Below are positions 19,001-27,043 of a stretch of 62,002 nt of DNA, one piece after another (the first letter of the stretch is position 1; each line of letters starts with the position of its first letter). The stretch is from Planctomycetota bacterium (lineage in GTDB: Bacteria > Planctomycetota > UBA1135 > GCA-002686595): assembly GCA_016220085.1 (NCBI GenBank), contig JACRIN010000078.1, forward strand, positions 1-62,002. Reading direction: 5' to 3'. The translations under genes were made by a program, and so were the position numbers. Under the pieces are notes generated by a model. The model was given only the letters and a program-made list of their open reading frames with translations. It did no database searches and had not been told where the DNA came from.

Positions 19001-19482
19001 CGGTCGCCGACTACTACATCGACATCCTGCGCCGTCCGTACGTCAGCAATTGGGCGACGCGCTACGGCGCGAGCTTCGCGACGCCGCAAGCGGCGATCTT
19101 CGGACCGAAGGTGATGTTGATCGACGAGACCGCGGGCTCCGGCGGCGACCTGTTGCCGTGGATGTTCCGCAAGTTCGAGCTCGGCAAGCTGATCGGCCGG
19201 CGCACGTGGGGCGGTCTGGTCGGCATCCTCGGCTTCCCCGAGCTGATGGACGGCGGCGAGGTGACCGCGCCGAACATCGGCTTCTGGACCGAGGAAGAAG
19301 GCTTCGGCGTCGAGAACGTCGGCGTGCCGCCGGACATCGAGGTCGAGCAGTTGCCCGCGCTCGTCCAGGCGGGCCGCGATCCGCAGCTCGAGCGCGCGAT
19401 CGAGGAGATCCTCGCCGAGCTGAAGGCGAACCCGCCGTCCGCGCCGATCCAGCCGCCGTTCCCGGTGCGCGTGCGAAAGTAG
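16057..19482 (+). CDS. Tricorn-like S41 protease
   Basis: This 1141-residue exported peptidase starts MLRRLNAVLALYSTLCVACS, a Sec signal with a possible lipobox Cys. Domains in order are TolB/WD40-like propeller repeats (RRLTSHPGLELRPRFSPDG and similar, about 50-560), a Lys/Glu/Pro-rich linker (about 569-625), a second beta region, the tricorn C1 region, a PDZ-like segment and the S41 catalytic domain. Catalytic residues are His 805 in GVGHSR and Ser 1028 in ETAGSGGDLLP, followed by GRRTWGGLVGI. Tricorn enzymes trim peptides; an exported one probably processes oligopeptides outside the cytoplasm. AGGAA precedes ATG 16057. Confidence 0.93.
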   Translation: MLRRLNAVLALYSTLCVACSAPVQGSPTPDPVAATPASVARPDGVSTTDTRMLEQPAISAEHIAFVYASDLWVARLDGSNVRRLTSHPGLELRPRFSPDGKWLAFSGQYDGNLDVYLVPVAGGEPQRLTWHPGDDVVQGFTPDGASVAFLSQRDVYTRRFWHLFSVDVRGGFPKSYDLPTCSDVAFSPDGKQLAYNPLSDAFQQWKNYRGGRTSRIWIYSLDNRGVIEVPQPKGRSNDTDAAWLGGKLYFRSDRAGEFNLFAYDATSKAVTQLTQHADFPIQSLSSGGGKLVYEQAGWLHLFDPATGRSTRLVLGVAADLADTRPRFVKGAEYVRAADPSPSGARVAVAFRGEILTVPAEHGDPRNLTQTPGANERTPAWSPDGKTIAWFSDESGENRLVLAPQDGRGERRSLALEGAGFYFDPKWSPDSKKLSYVDNARSLYVLDVASGKATRIAADALYGVFPTMTHSWSPDSRWLAYDVMTKTGFRTIELHDVESGATQALTDGLSDATSPVFDASGKYLYLAASTDAGPFLTWFSQASSDIEQTNALYLVCLASDTPSPFAKQSDEEELAAAKPSDKPDAKPTEKADAKPTEGAPAKSEESAKSDEKQPDEPKGDEKQVAATRIDFEGLGQRIVALPLGSGFYTGLRAGDAGQLFYLKAERAAFGGSGDTSELSRFDLDARKEKSLLSGVQSFVLTHDHKKVLFTTEGGAWLTALGDSLDQTKGKLAYDALEVKLEPRAEWRQIFDEAWRINRDYFYDPKMHGADWPAMKARYAQFLPHLATRSDLNRVIMWLCSELGVGHSRGGGGDTLVDAETVPGGLLGADYELADGRYRFKKVFGGLNWTPELRAPLTEPGVGVKAGEYLLAVQGRDLTARDNLYARFENSAGKQLELTVGRNADGAGSRTVKVVPIADEGSLRNRDWVEGNIAKVTKATEGKVAYVYVPNTAELGFEYFKRYFFPQSDRQAIIVDERHNGGGSVADYYIDILRRPYVSNWATRYGASFATPQAAIFGPKVMLIDETAGSGGDLLPWMFRKFELGKLIGRRTWGGLVGILGFPELMDGGEVTAPNIGFWTEEEGFGVENVGVPPDIEVEQLPALVQAGRDPQLERAIEEILAELKANPPSAPIQPPFPVRVRK

Positions 19483-20416
19483 GCAAGGCGTCGCGGCTCG
19501 CCGGCCGGCGACCGAGCGGGGGCGTTGGATGCGGGTCGCCGCCGCGCGATGGGCGGGGCCGGTGCGATCTGGCCTCGGTCGCTGGGCCGGTCGTCCTCGC
19601 GAGCGTGAGTCGGCCGCCGAGTTGGCGCGCGAGAGGCGGGCACCGCGAGCGCGCGGCGTGGTCGGCCGGCTTCCAGACGTCCGATCCGAGACGTGGGGAC
19701 CCGAAACCCCGCGGCTCGAGACCGGGCGGACCGGGAGCTCGCGGGCTCCCTGAGGCAGGCCCGGCCGCGACGCGAGCCCGCCCAGCTTCGGCCGAATTCG
19801 GCCTGGAGTGCCCGCGGCTTTGGCGGCTCCGCCGCGCGATTTCCAGCCCTGGATGGCTGTGGGCGGCGGATTCCCTGCTTCGCTACTCGCCCTGGGTTGT
19901 GCTAAACGTTCGTCGTTTCCGGTCCTTGAACGCGACTGCGGTGCCCTCGCCGGCCTCGAACCCGGCCTCGGCCGCGCGGACGGCCGTCGCGCGCGCCGCG
20001 GCGAGCGCGTCGAGGGCTCGGAGCCAGCGCACGCACGCCGATCCATGTTCCCGACCGACCTCGACCTCGCCGCAGTCCTCGTCCTCGACCTCGACCTCGA
20101 CCGCGCACCCCGGCGCCCGCGCGGGTTTGGCCGGAAGTCGCTCGCAGGTTCCGGCGTGGCGCGGGTTCCGCGCGCGCCGGCGACCGCTCCGCGCAAACTG
20201 CGCTGCGCTCGCTGCCGGGCTCGAGCTTCCACCCACGGCGAACCTGTTCTGCTCTCGCGCCGTTGGGGTCTCGCGGCCCCGTCGATCGGTTCGCCACGTC
20301 ACTCGTCCGTTTGCGACCGGGTCGCTCGCGCGACCCTGCGATTCTCCCCAAGAAGGTACGGAGCTCTCGATTGAACGCACTCTCGCTCTCCTGGCTCGCT
20401 CGCCCGTCAGGCTCCC
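19483..20416. other. Long intergenic region without a supported gene
   Basis: These 934 bases lack a recognisable gene. They contain a perfect palindrome GGCCGAATTCGGCC (19790-19803) and a CTCGAC-rich hexamer run at 20058-20105. A minus-strand open frame (20530 to 19883) ends in a non-repetitive, protein-like segment, but it overlaps the XRE gene and cannot be supported. Bases 19904-19915 are AT-richer and could hold a promoter. Confidence 0.4.
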
Positions 20417-20734
20417 ATGAGCAATGATCCCGGCGCACCTCGACTCGGCAGCCGCTTGCGTTGTCTGCGCGGCGACGAAAGCCCCGCGGCGTTCGCCGAA
20501 CGCCTGGGCGTCGAGGTCACGTTCCTGCACGAGGTCGAACTCGGCGTGCGCTTGCCCGAGGACGAACAGCTCGCGCGCTTCGCGCGGCGGCTCGCCGTCG
20601 ATCCGGGCGAGCTGATCCTGTTGGCGTACCTCGATCGGTCGCCGCTGTTGGCGAGCTATCTAGCGGCGAGAGGCATCGATCCCGACCTCGACGCGCCGAA
20701 CTGCTGCTCGTTCGGCGGCTCGGCGAGCGACTGA
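20417..20734 (+). CDS. XRE-family helix-turn-helix regulator
   Basis: This 105-residue protein has a single HTH_3-type domain at about residues 10-65. LGSRLRCLRGDESPAAFAER is helix 1-2, LGVEVTFLHEVELG is the recognition helix region, and LARFARRLAVDPGELI follows. The short tail ends in CCSFGGSASD. It is probably a cytosolic DNA-binding regulator, or a lone antitoxin-like protein. The next gene, a lipoprotein, is on the same strand. Confidence 0.8.
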   Translation: MSNDPGAPRLGSRLRCLRGDESPAAFAERLGVEVTFLHEVELGVRLPEDEQLARFARRLAVDPGELILLAYLDRSPLLASYLAARGIDPDLDAPNCCSFGGSASD

Positions 20735-20862
20735 TCGTCCGCGCCGGCGCTCGCGGCTGTCGGCCGAGTTTGGCGCACGCGACTGGCGGACGCGTCCGGC
20801 GGACGGGTCCTGCTAGCGCGTCCGGCGCGCGGCGCGCTTCGACGAGTGCTAGCGTGACGGAG

Positions 20863-21477
20863 GTGAAGCTCGCGCTCGGTCTCGTCCTCGTGTTTCTCGG
20901 CTGCGCTCCCGCGCGGGTCGAGCCGCTCGTTTGGGTCGACGCTTCGAGCGGAGCTGCCGCGGCGCTCACGCTCGATCACGAGCTCGGCAATCGCTTCTTC
21001 TCGACCGATGTCGAGCTTGGGCCGACGCTCGACCTCGCGGTCTGGGACGACGGGACCGTCGTGTGGAGCCGCGAGAGCGCGTCGGGAGAGCGAACGTTGC
21101 TGCGCGGCCGCGCCGAGCCCGAACGCGTCGCTGCCGCGCTGCGCGCGATCGCCGCTCGGATCGAGAGCGTGCCGCCCGGCGAGCGCTCGTACGGCGTGCC
21201 GTGCTCCGGCTTCGCGCGCGTCACGGCGCGCGGCGAGCGCGGTCGGCTCGAGCTCGCGTCCGCGCACGAGGGCTTCGAGCAAAACCCCGAGCTCGTCGCG
21301 CTCGACAGCGGCATCACCACCGTCGACGAGCGTGGACGCGCGGCGATGCTGGAGCAATCGAGCGAAGGCTTCCGCGCGCTTCGCTCCGCGTGGGTAGACG
21401 CGCGACGCGAGCTCGAAGCGCTGATCCCGCCGGCCGGCGAGCCATGCGCGCCGTCCCCGCGCCTCGAGCGCCTCTGA
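20863..21477 (+). CDS. Putative lipoprotein of unknown function
   Basis: This 204-residue protein starts MKLALGLVLVFLGCAPARVE, with a lipobox LGC (Cys 14). The mature part has an Ig-like beta pattern (TLDLAVWDDGTVVWSRES) and two further cysteines. I chose GTG 20863 because it gives a compact signal peptide and lies 7 bases after a TAGCGT -10 candidate (20850-20855). GTG 20854 in the same frame adds three residues. Function is not recognised. Confidence 0.7.
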   Translation: MKLALGLVLVFLGCAPARVEPLVWVDASSGAAAALTLDHELGNRFFSTDVELGPTLDLAVWDDGTVVWSRESASGERTLLRGRAEPERVAAALRAIAARIESVPPGERSYGVPCSGFARVTARGERGRLELASAHEGFEQNPELVALDSGITTVDERGRAAMLEQSSEGFRALRSAWVDARRELEALIPPAGEPCAPSPRLERL

Positions 21478-21798
21478 GTGCGCGCGCGCCGGGTCCGAGC
21501 GCCGAGATTGCGCCAGCCGAGCTCTCTTCCTCGCGCGGCGTTGCGTCGCGTTCCGCGGTCGCGCGATCGCAGCGCTCACGCGACGACGAAGCGCTCCGGG
21601 CTCGGCACCTGCGGCGCGAGACGGATCGCGCCGCGACGTCGACGCGGCCCGCGGCGCGAGGATGTGCGCGTCGGTCGCTCGCGCCGCGTCGGGACCGCGA
21701 GCGATCCGTCGATGCTAGGCTGTGCCGGGAGGCGGCCGCTTCGCCTCCCGATCGATCCGCGAACGTCCGCCCCCCTGTCCCCGTCGCGAGGATTCTCC

Positions 21799-22686
21799 AT
21801 GCACCTTTCCACGCACAACTGGATGCGCGCCGAACCGCTCGAGCTCACGCTGAAGCGCATCAAGCGACTCGGTTTCGAGAGCATCGAGATCAGCGGCGAG
21901 CCCAAGCAATACCCGCCGAAGGATTGCCGGCCGCTCTTGAAGCAACACGGCATCAAGTGCTGGGGCGCGGTGACGTTGACCTTGGGCGATCGCAACCTCG
22001 CCGCGAAGGATCCGAAGCCGCGCGCCGCGACCGTCGAGTACATGAAGTCGGTCGTGGACATGGTGCATGAGCTCGAAGGCCATGAAATCACGATCGTGCC
22101 CGCGACCGTCGGCAAGGTCGCGCCCGACGGCACGCCCGAGGAGGAATGGGCGTGGGTCGTCGCGGGGCTGCAGGAGGTGTACGCCCTCGCGGAGAAGCGC
22201 GGCGTGCGCATGGCGCTCGAGCCCCTCAACCGCTTCGAGACGTACTTCCTGAATCGCGCGGACCAAGCGATGGCGCTCGCGACGGCGGTCGGGCCGAACT
22301 GCGGCGTCTGCCTCGACGTGTTCCACATGAACATCGAGGAGAAGGACATGCACGCCGCGATCCGAACTGCGGCGCCGCGCCTCACCGACGTCCACGTCGC
22401 CGAGAACAACCGCCTCGCGCCCGGGATGGGAGCGATCGACTGGAAGAAGTTCGTCGCGACGCTGAAGGAGTGTCGCTACGACGGCGCGCTGACGATGGAA
22501 GCCGTCGCGCCGGTCGATCGGACACCCGTTTCGCCTTGGCCGAACCAGGTCGAGCGCAATCCCGTCGACATCTCGCCGGAGCAGCTCAAGTTCATCCAGG
22601 ACCACGGCTCGAGCCTGCTGTCCGAGGAGTTCTACACGATGCTCTACGAGACGGCTTCTCGCACGCTGCTGCCGCTCATCCGGTGA
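21799..22686 (+). CDS. Sugar phosphate isomerase/epimerase, tagatose/psicose 3-epimerase-like
   Basis: This 295-residue TIM-barrel protein of the AP-endonuclease-2-like family carries the metal-binding set of ketose 3-epimerases: Glu in ALEPLNRFETYFLN (about 140), Asp and His in CLDVFHMNIEEKD (about 173-176), the His in DVHVAENNR and Glu in TMEAVAP (about 234). The expected reaction is Mn-dependent C3 epimerisation or isomerisation of a ketose or its acid. It is the first gene of a four-gene operon. A TAGGCT -10 candidate lies at 21715-21720. Confidence 0.88.
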   Translation: MHLSTHNWMRAEPLELTLKRIKRLGFESIEISGEPKQYPPKDCRPLLKQHGIKCWGAVTLTLGDRNLAAKDPKPRAATVEYMKSVVDMVHELEGHEITIVPATVGKVAPDGTPEEEWAWVVAGLQEVYALAEKRGVRMALEPLNRFETYFLNRADQAMALATAVGPNCGVCLDVFHMNIEEKDMHAAIRTAAPRLTDVHVAENNRLAPGMGAIDWKKFVATLKECRYDGALTMEAVAPVDRTPVSPWPNQVERNPVDISPEQLKFIQDHGSSLLSEEFYTMLYETASRTLLPLIR

Positions 22687-22813
22687 GTGCGTTCGGCCGA
22701 ACTCGACTCGCGAACCTCCGAACGGGCCGTCGGAAACCCGAGCAACGCCTCGAACGTCGAAGCACCGCTCGCGTGACGCGCGACCTACTCCCTCTCGAAC
22801 CCTCCGAGCACGC

Positions 22814-23977
22814 GTGAAGATCCAAAGCATCGAAGCGGCCTGGCTGCACGTTCCTCTACCGGCCGACAAGCAACACCGCTCGGACTTCGGGCGCATCGCC
22901 GCGTTCGACGGCGTGCTCGTCACCATCCGCACCGAGGGTGGCGCGGTCGGCTACGGCGAGGCGAAACCCGCGGTCGGCAGCAGCGGCAACGGGGCCGCGC
23001 TCGCGGCGATCGTCACGCAGGAGCTCGCGCCGCTCTTGATCGGACAGGATGCGTCGGAGATCGGTGCGCTCGGTCAGCGGATGTCGAACGGCTCGCGCGC
23101 GGCGCTCGCGCAGCGCGCGGGGCGCGCGATGCCGATCCTCGGTCGGCGCGGTGTGCACCAGGCGGCGATCGCGGGTGTCGACCTCGCGCTCTGGGACTTG
23201 CTCGGGAAGTCGCGCGGTTGCTCGGTGCTGACGCTGATCGGAGGCGCGTGTCGCCCGTCGATCCCGGCGTATGCGAGCGGCGGTTGGGCGCGCGTCGATC
23301 GTCTGGGCGAGGAGCTCGGCCGCTACGCCGAACAGGGCTTCCGCGCCGTCAAGATGCGCATCGGCGCGATGGACGGCGGCGTGACGGCGAGCCTGGCGCG
23401 TGTGCGAGCCGCGCGCGCGGCGCTCGGGCCCGGGATCGCGCTGATGGTCGACGCGCACGGCACGTTGAACGTTGCCGAGGCGCGGCGCTTCTGCGCGGCC
23501 GCGGCCGAGCTCGAGCTGCGTTTCGTCGAGGAGCCGGTCGCCTCCGACGATCGCGCGGGGCTCGCCGAGGTGCGGCGCTCGGCTGCGTTGCCGATCGCGG
23601 CGGGCGAGAGCGAGTTCTCGTGCTTCGACTTCGCCGAGCTGATCGAACGACGCGCGCTCGACGTGCTCCAGCCCGACCTCGCGATCGCGGGCGGCTTCAG
23701 CGAGGGCCAGCGCATCGCCGCGCTCGCGTGGGCGAGCCGGCTCGAGCTCGCGCCGCACTGCTGGGGCTCGGCGATCTCGTTCCAAGCGGCGCGCACGCTC
23801 GCACTCGCGAGTCCCGCGGGCACGTTCGTCGAAGTCCCGATGGGCGGCGCGCCGCTCTTGCGCGAGCTCGCGTCGATCGACCTCGTGTTGCACGAGGGCG
23901 CGCTGCTTCCGCCGCAAGGACCCGGTTGGGGCGTCGAGCCCGATCCCGACTTCGTGAAGCGCTTCACGCGCGCCTGA
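22814..23977 (+). CDS. Enolase-superfamily dehydratase or racemase (MR/MLE)
   Basis: This 387-residue enzyme has the full catalytic set: KMR near 180, the three metal ligands Asp (MVDAHG, about 213), Glu (FVEEP, about 239) and Glu (AAGESE, about 264), and a general-base His in APHCWGSA. The KxR plus His arrangement is that of acid-sugar dehydratases of the mandelate racemase branch. Start is GTG 22814. With an epimerase upstream and a hydroxyacid dehydrogenase downstream it probably dehydrates or racemises a sugar acid; the substrate cannot be read from the sequence. Confidence 0.92.
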   Translation: MKIQSIEAAWLHVPLPADKQHRSDFGRIAAFDGVLVTIRTEGGAVGYGEAKPAVGSSGNGAALAAIVTQELAPLLIGQDASEIGALGQRMSNGSRAALAQRAGRAMPILGRRGVHQAAIAGVDLALWDLLGKSRGCSVLTLIGGACRPSIPAYASGGWARVDRLGEELGRYAEQGFRAVKMRIGAMDGGVTASLARVRAARAALGPGIALMVDAHGTLNVAEARRFCAAAAELELRFVEEPVASDDRAGLAEVRRSAALPIAAGESEFSCFDFAELIERRALDVLQPDLAIAGGFSEGQRIAALAWASRLELAPHCWGSAISFQAARTLALASPAGTFVEVPMGGAPLLRELASIDLVLHEGALLPPQGPGWGVEPDPDFVKRFTRA

Positions 23978-23985
23978 TCGCCGCC

Positions 23986-24474
23986 ATGTCCGTCGACGCC
24001 CACATCCAACACGTCAACGTCAACGTCGACGACCTCGCGACCGCGGTCGCGTTCTATCGCGACGTGCTCGGTCTGCCGCTCGATCCGACGCCCGACCAGG
24101 GCTTCGAGTCGCAGTTCTTTCGCATCAACGCGCGCCAGCAGATCCACATGAACGTGATCGCCGACGCGCGGCCGTTCCGCGGGCACTTCTGCCTCGAAGT
24201 CCAGGACTTCATGGGCGTGTTCCGTCGCGCGAGGGCCGCGGGCGCGATCGACATCGCTCCGTGGGGCCGCGTGCGCGCGCTGCCGAGCGGCAAGCTCCAG
24301 ATGTTCGTGCGCGACCCGCACGGCAACTTGATCGAGATCGCCAGCGCGAGCGGCGCGACGATCGAGCCCGAGTTGTTCCGCGACGAGCTCGTCGAGCCCG
24401 AGCCCGGCATCTATCGCATGGCGCCCGGCGCGAGCGTCGGCCGCCACGAGCCTGGCCGCCCGCCGCGGCCATGA
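23986..24474 (+). CDS. VOC (glyoxalase/dioxygenase) superfamily protein
   Basis: This 162-residue single VOC module has paired beta-alpha-beta-beta-beta units. Likely metal ligands are His in HIQHVNVNV, a mid-protein His (QQIHMNVI) and Glu in PHGNLIEI. It begins 8 bases after the enolase-family gene and its TGA overlaps the next ATG as ATGA. The family covers glyoxalases, fosfomycin-type transferases and extradiol dioxygenases; the operon context favours a lyase or isomerase step in a catabolic pathway. Confidence 0.88.
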   Translation: MSVDAHIQHVNVNVDDLATAVAFYRDVLGLPLDPTPDQGFESQFFRINARQQIHMNVIADARPFRGHFCLEVQDFMGVFRRARAAGAIDIAPWGRVRALPSGKLQMFVRDPHGNLIEIASASGATIEPELFRDELVEPEPGIYRMAPGASVGRHEPGRPPRP

Positions 24475-25424
24475 TCCTGCTGCTCGAGAGCCTGCATCCG
24501 GACGCCGAGGCGCTGCTCGCGACCGCCGGAGCGATCGTGCGCGCGCCCGAGCCGAACGTGCCGCCCGCCGAGCTCGCGAGCGTGCGCGCGATCTTGACCC
24601 GAGGTCGCGGGCGGATCCCGGAAGCGCTGCTCGCGCGCTGTCCCGCGCTCCGCGCGATCGCGCGCGCCGGAGCGGGGCTAGACAACCTGGACACGCGCGC
24701 GGCGGCGCGTCGAGGCGTCACCGTGATCTTCGCGCCCGGCGCGAACACGAACACGGTCGCGGAGCACACGCTCGCGCTGATGCTCGACCTCGCTCGCGGC
24801 ATCACGCGCGATGCGCGCGCGGTCGCGGCGGGACGCTGGGAGGATCGAGCGCGGTATCGAGGGGACGAGCTCGGCGGGCTCACCCTCGGCATCGTCGGCT
24901 TCGGCAGCATCGGTCGGCGCGTCGCGGAGCTTGCGGCGGCGTTCCGGATGCGCGTCGTCGTCGCGGAGCACGGCGCGAGCCCAAGTATGAGCCCAAGTAT
25001 GAGCTCGGGCGCGAACGTCGAGCGCTTGCCGCTCCGCGAGCTGCTCGCCGTGTCGGATGTCGTGACGCTGCACGTGCCGTTGAATACGAGCACCAAGCAC
25101 CTGATCGACGCCGAGCGGCTGGCGTGCATGCGGCGCGGCGCGCTGCTGATCAACACCGCGCGCGGGGCGCTGATCGACACGGCCGCGTTGCGCGACGCAC
25201 TCGCGAGCGGCCGGCTCGGCGGCTTCGCGGCCGACGTGCTCGACGTCGAGCCTCCGAGCGCCGACGATCCGCTGCTCGGCCTCGAAAACGTCGTGCTGAC
25301 GCCGCACGTCGCGTCGCTGACGTCGGCGACGTATCGCGAACTCTGCGTGTCGACGGCGACGAATGTCGTGCGCGTCCTGCGCGACGAAACGCCGGAGCCG
25401 CGCAGCGTGTTTCGCGGCGCGTGA
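24471..25424 (+). CDS. D-isomer-specific 2-hydroxyacid dehydrogenase
   Basis: This 317-residue NAD(P)-dependent dehydrogenase has the Rossmann motif GIVGFGSIGRR, the substrate Arg in LINTARGALID, Glu in DVLDVEPP and the catalytic His in TPHVAS. It acts on 2-hydroxy or 2-keto acids, such as phosphoglycerate, glyoxylate or hydroxypyruvate. A tandem 12-base duplication (24979-25002) inserts a repeated PSMS after the Rossmann beta-2 strand, an exposed loop. The ATGA overlap with the VOC gene supports coupling. The last ~24 codons recur in decayed form at 26795-26867. Confidence 0.92.
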   Translation: MILLLESLHPDAEALLATAGAIVRAPEPNVPPAELASVRAILTRGRGRIPEALLARCPALRAIARAGAGLDNLDTRAAARRGVTVIFAPGANTNTVAEHTLALMLDLARGITRDARAVAAGRWEDRARYRGDELGGLTLGIVGFGSIGRRVAELAAAFRMRVVVAEHGASPSMSPSMSSGANVERLPLRELLAVSDVVTLHVPLNTSTKHLIDAERLACMRRGALLINTARGALIDTAALRDALASGRLGGFAADVLDVEPPSADDPLLGLENVVLTPHVASLTSATYRELCVSTATNVVRVLRDETPEPRSVFRGA

Positions 25425-25546
25425 CCTCGGGCAACTCGCGCGGATTCGCGCCGAGCAGCACACGAGGCTGACCGCTCCCTCGAGCAGCCAGCCCCGCACG
25501 ACTCAGATCAGGATTCCGTCGGCGACGTTGGACCGATCCGTCCAGA

Positions 25547-26554
25547 TCACGGGCAGAGCAGGATCTCCACCGCGTTGCTCAAGCTGGTTCCGAAGGGAGC
25601 CAGCGGATCGCGCGACCACGCCTGCATGTAGACGAAGCTTGGCGCGAGCGAGGCCGGTAGGGCCGTGGTGACGTCGAGCACCATCTGTCCCGAGCAGTCG
25701 GACGGCGGCGGATTGCCTGCGCTCGACTGCGCCGGCGTTCGGACCACCGGCAACTGCACGCACAACGTCCCGCCCTGGAACGGCATGCTCTGCGCCGCGG
25801 TTCCGTAGAAGAAGATGCCGAACTTGTTGTTGAGCAAGTTGGACGCGGTCACGGTCCAAGGCACTCCCGACATCGAGGGCGAGCCTGCGTCGGTGGAGAG
25901 ACCGGGCGTGCAACCTTGCGAGTTGACCTTGCCCTGACAGTAGATCACCGAGTCCTTCGGGCCGCACTCGATCTCGATCTTCGAGAACGCGACGCTGAGC
26001 GGATTCACCGGGCCGTCGTCGATCGTCCAGTTGTAGACCTGCAGTCCGGCGATCGTGTACGTGCCGAGCGCGTCGAGCAAATCGAGCGACGGCAACGTGC
26101 TGCCGCCGTACGTGACGTAGAAGTTGTCGATGAAGCTGCCGAACGCGCCGTTCTGGTCGAGCGGCACGCCCAACGGGAAGTCGTAGCTGGTCGAGATCAG
26201 GAAGCCGTCGACCGCCGGGTCGTTGTCGCGGATCACGAAGTACGGGGTGCTGCCGGCGGGAAAGGGACTCTCGAGACCGATCGTCGCCGCGCCCATCGTC
26301 AGGTTGAACGAGCTCTGCACGATCCGATAGCCGCGCGTGGGGAAGCTCGGGCTGTCGACGAAGTCGCTCGAGTCGAGCAGGAAAGTCATCGTCGCGATGT
26401 CGTCCTTCTTCGCGAGTCCGAGCGGCGGCGCGGTGATCTGGTTGTACTCGACGGTCCCTGTGACCGTGACGGTGACGGGAATGCCGGCGGAGGCCGGAGC
26501 GGTGAACGCGACGGCCGCGATGGCGGCCACGGTGAGGGTGAGCGATTGGTTCAT
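25547..26554 (-). CDS. Secreted protein with the shared Cys-rich C-terminal domain (paralogue 1)
   Basis: This 335-residue protein has a Sec signal (MNQSLTLTVAAIAAVAFTAPASAG). A beta-rich N-terminal domain of about 180 residues resembles PEP-CTERM-type exported proteins. The C-terminal domain runs from about residue 205. It has the marks YCQGKVNSQGCTP, PFQGGTLCVQLP, WSRDP and SLSNAVEILLCP at the very end, and the same domain ends the proteins at 27044-27925 and 58963-61956. No enzyme motif is visible. It converges with the hydroxyacid dehydrogenase gene. Confidence 0.85.
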   Translation of the reverse strand: MNQSLTLTVAAIAAVAFTAPASAGIPVTVTVTGTVEYNQITAPPLGLAKKDDIATMTFLLDSSDFVDSPSFPTRGYRIVQSSFNLTMGAATIGLESPFPAGSTPYFVIRDNDPAVDGFLISTSYDFPLGVPLDQNGAFGSFIDNFYVTYGGSTLPSLDLLDALGTYTIAGLQVYNWTIDDGPVNPLSVAFSKIEIECGPKDSVIYCQGKVNSQGCTPGLSTDAGSPSMSGVPWTVTASNLLNNKFGIFFYGTAAQSMPFQGGTLCVQLPVVRTPAQSSAGNPPPSDCSGQMVLDVTTALPASLAPSFVYMQAWSRDPLAPFGTSLSNAVEILLCP

Positions 26555-27043
26555 GGGGTGCCGGGTTCCTCGGGGAGTTGCGGTCGAGTCGAGCGGCTCG
26601 GGTCGGGGCGTCCCGTGACAGCGGAACGACGCGCGCGACACGACGTGGACCGAGCTGCGCTCGATCGTATCCGTTTCGGTTCGGCACGCGCGCTCCGGTG
26701 ACGGCGCCGGCCTCCGTCGGTCGGTGAGCAAGCGGCGCGGGCTTTCGCCGGAGTGCCTCGCGGAGTCGCGCGCGTTCGCCCGTGAACCGCACTCGAGGGC
26801 GACGAAGGTCGGGCGCGTCCAGCGCGGCGAAACGCCGGAGCCGCGCAGCGTGTTCACGGGCGGCTGACTCGGGTCGCGTCGCGGCGGATCCGGCGGGGCG
26901 CTCGACGACCCCGACTGCGCAGTGCGAGCGCTCGTCGCGAGCGATCGAGCGACTTCCAAGCCGCGGGGCCGATCGCGTCGTCGCGACCGGCCCCGCTTCC
27001 TGCACTCAGCGGCATCCGTCGACGTTCGTCGACGGACCGCGAC
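26555..27043. other. Spacer between secreted paralogues, with gene remnant
   Basis: These 489 bases contain the decayed dehydrogenase tail at 26795-26867, listed separately. The promoter of the gene starting at 26554 must also lie here on the minus strand. No complete gene is seen. Confidence 0.5.
26795..26867 (+). pseudogene. Remnant of a D-2-hydroxyacid dehydrogenase 3' end
   Basis: Positions 26795-26867 align without gaps to 25352-25424, the last codons and stop of the intact dehydrogenase gene, at a constant offset of 1443 bases. A 27-base block is identical (25385-25411 and 26828-26854), and the 60 bases through 26854 differ at only about five positions. In frame it reads GETPEPRSVFTGG-stop against DETPEPRSVFRGA-stop. 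Further upstream the similarity fades. It marks the edge of a duplicated segment that includes the adjacent secreted-protein gene. Confidence 0.85.

Noticed and set aside
19883..20530. Minus-strand frame whose end looks protein-like (acidic Glu/Val run, then a helical stretch)
   Set aside because: It overlaps the XRE gene, its first half is low-complexity and no family was recognised.
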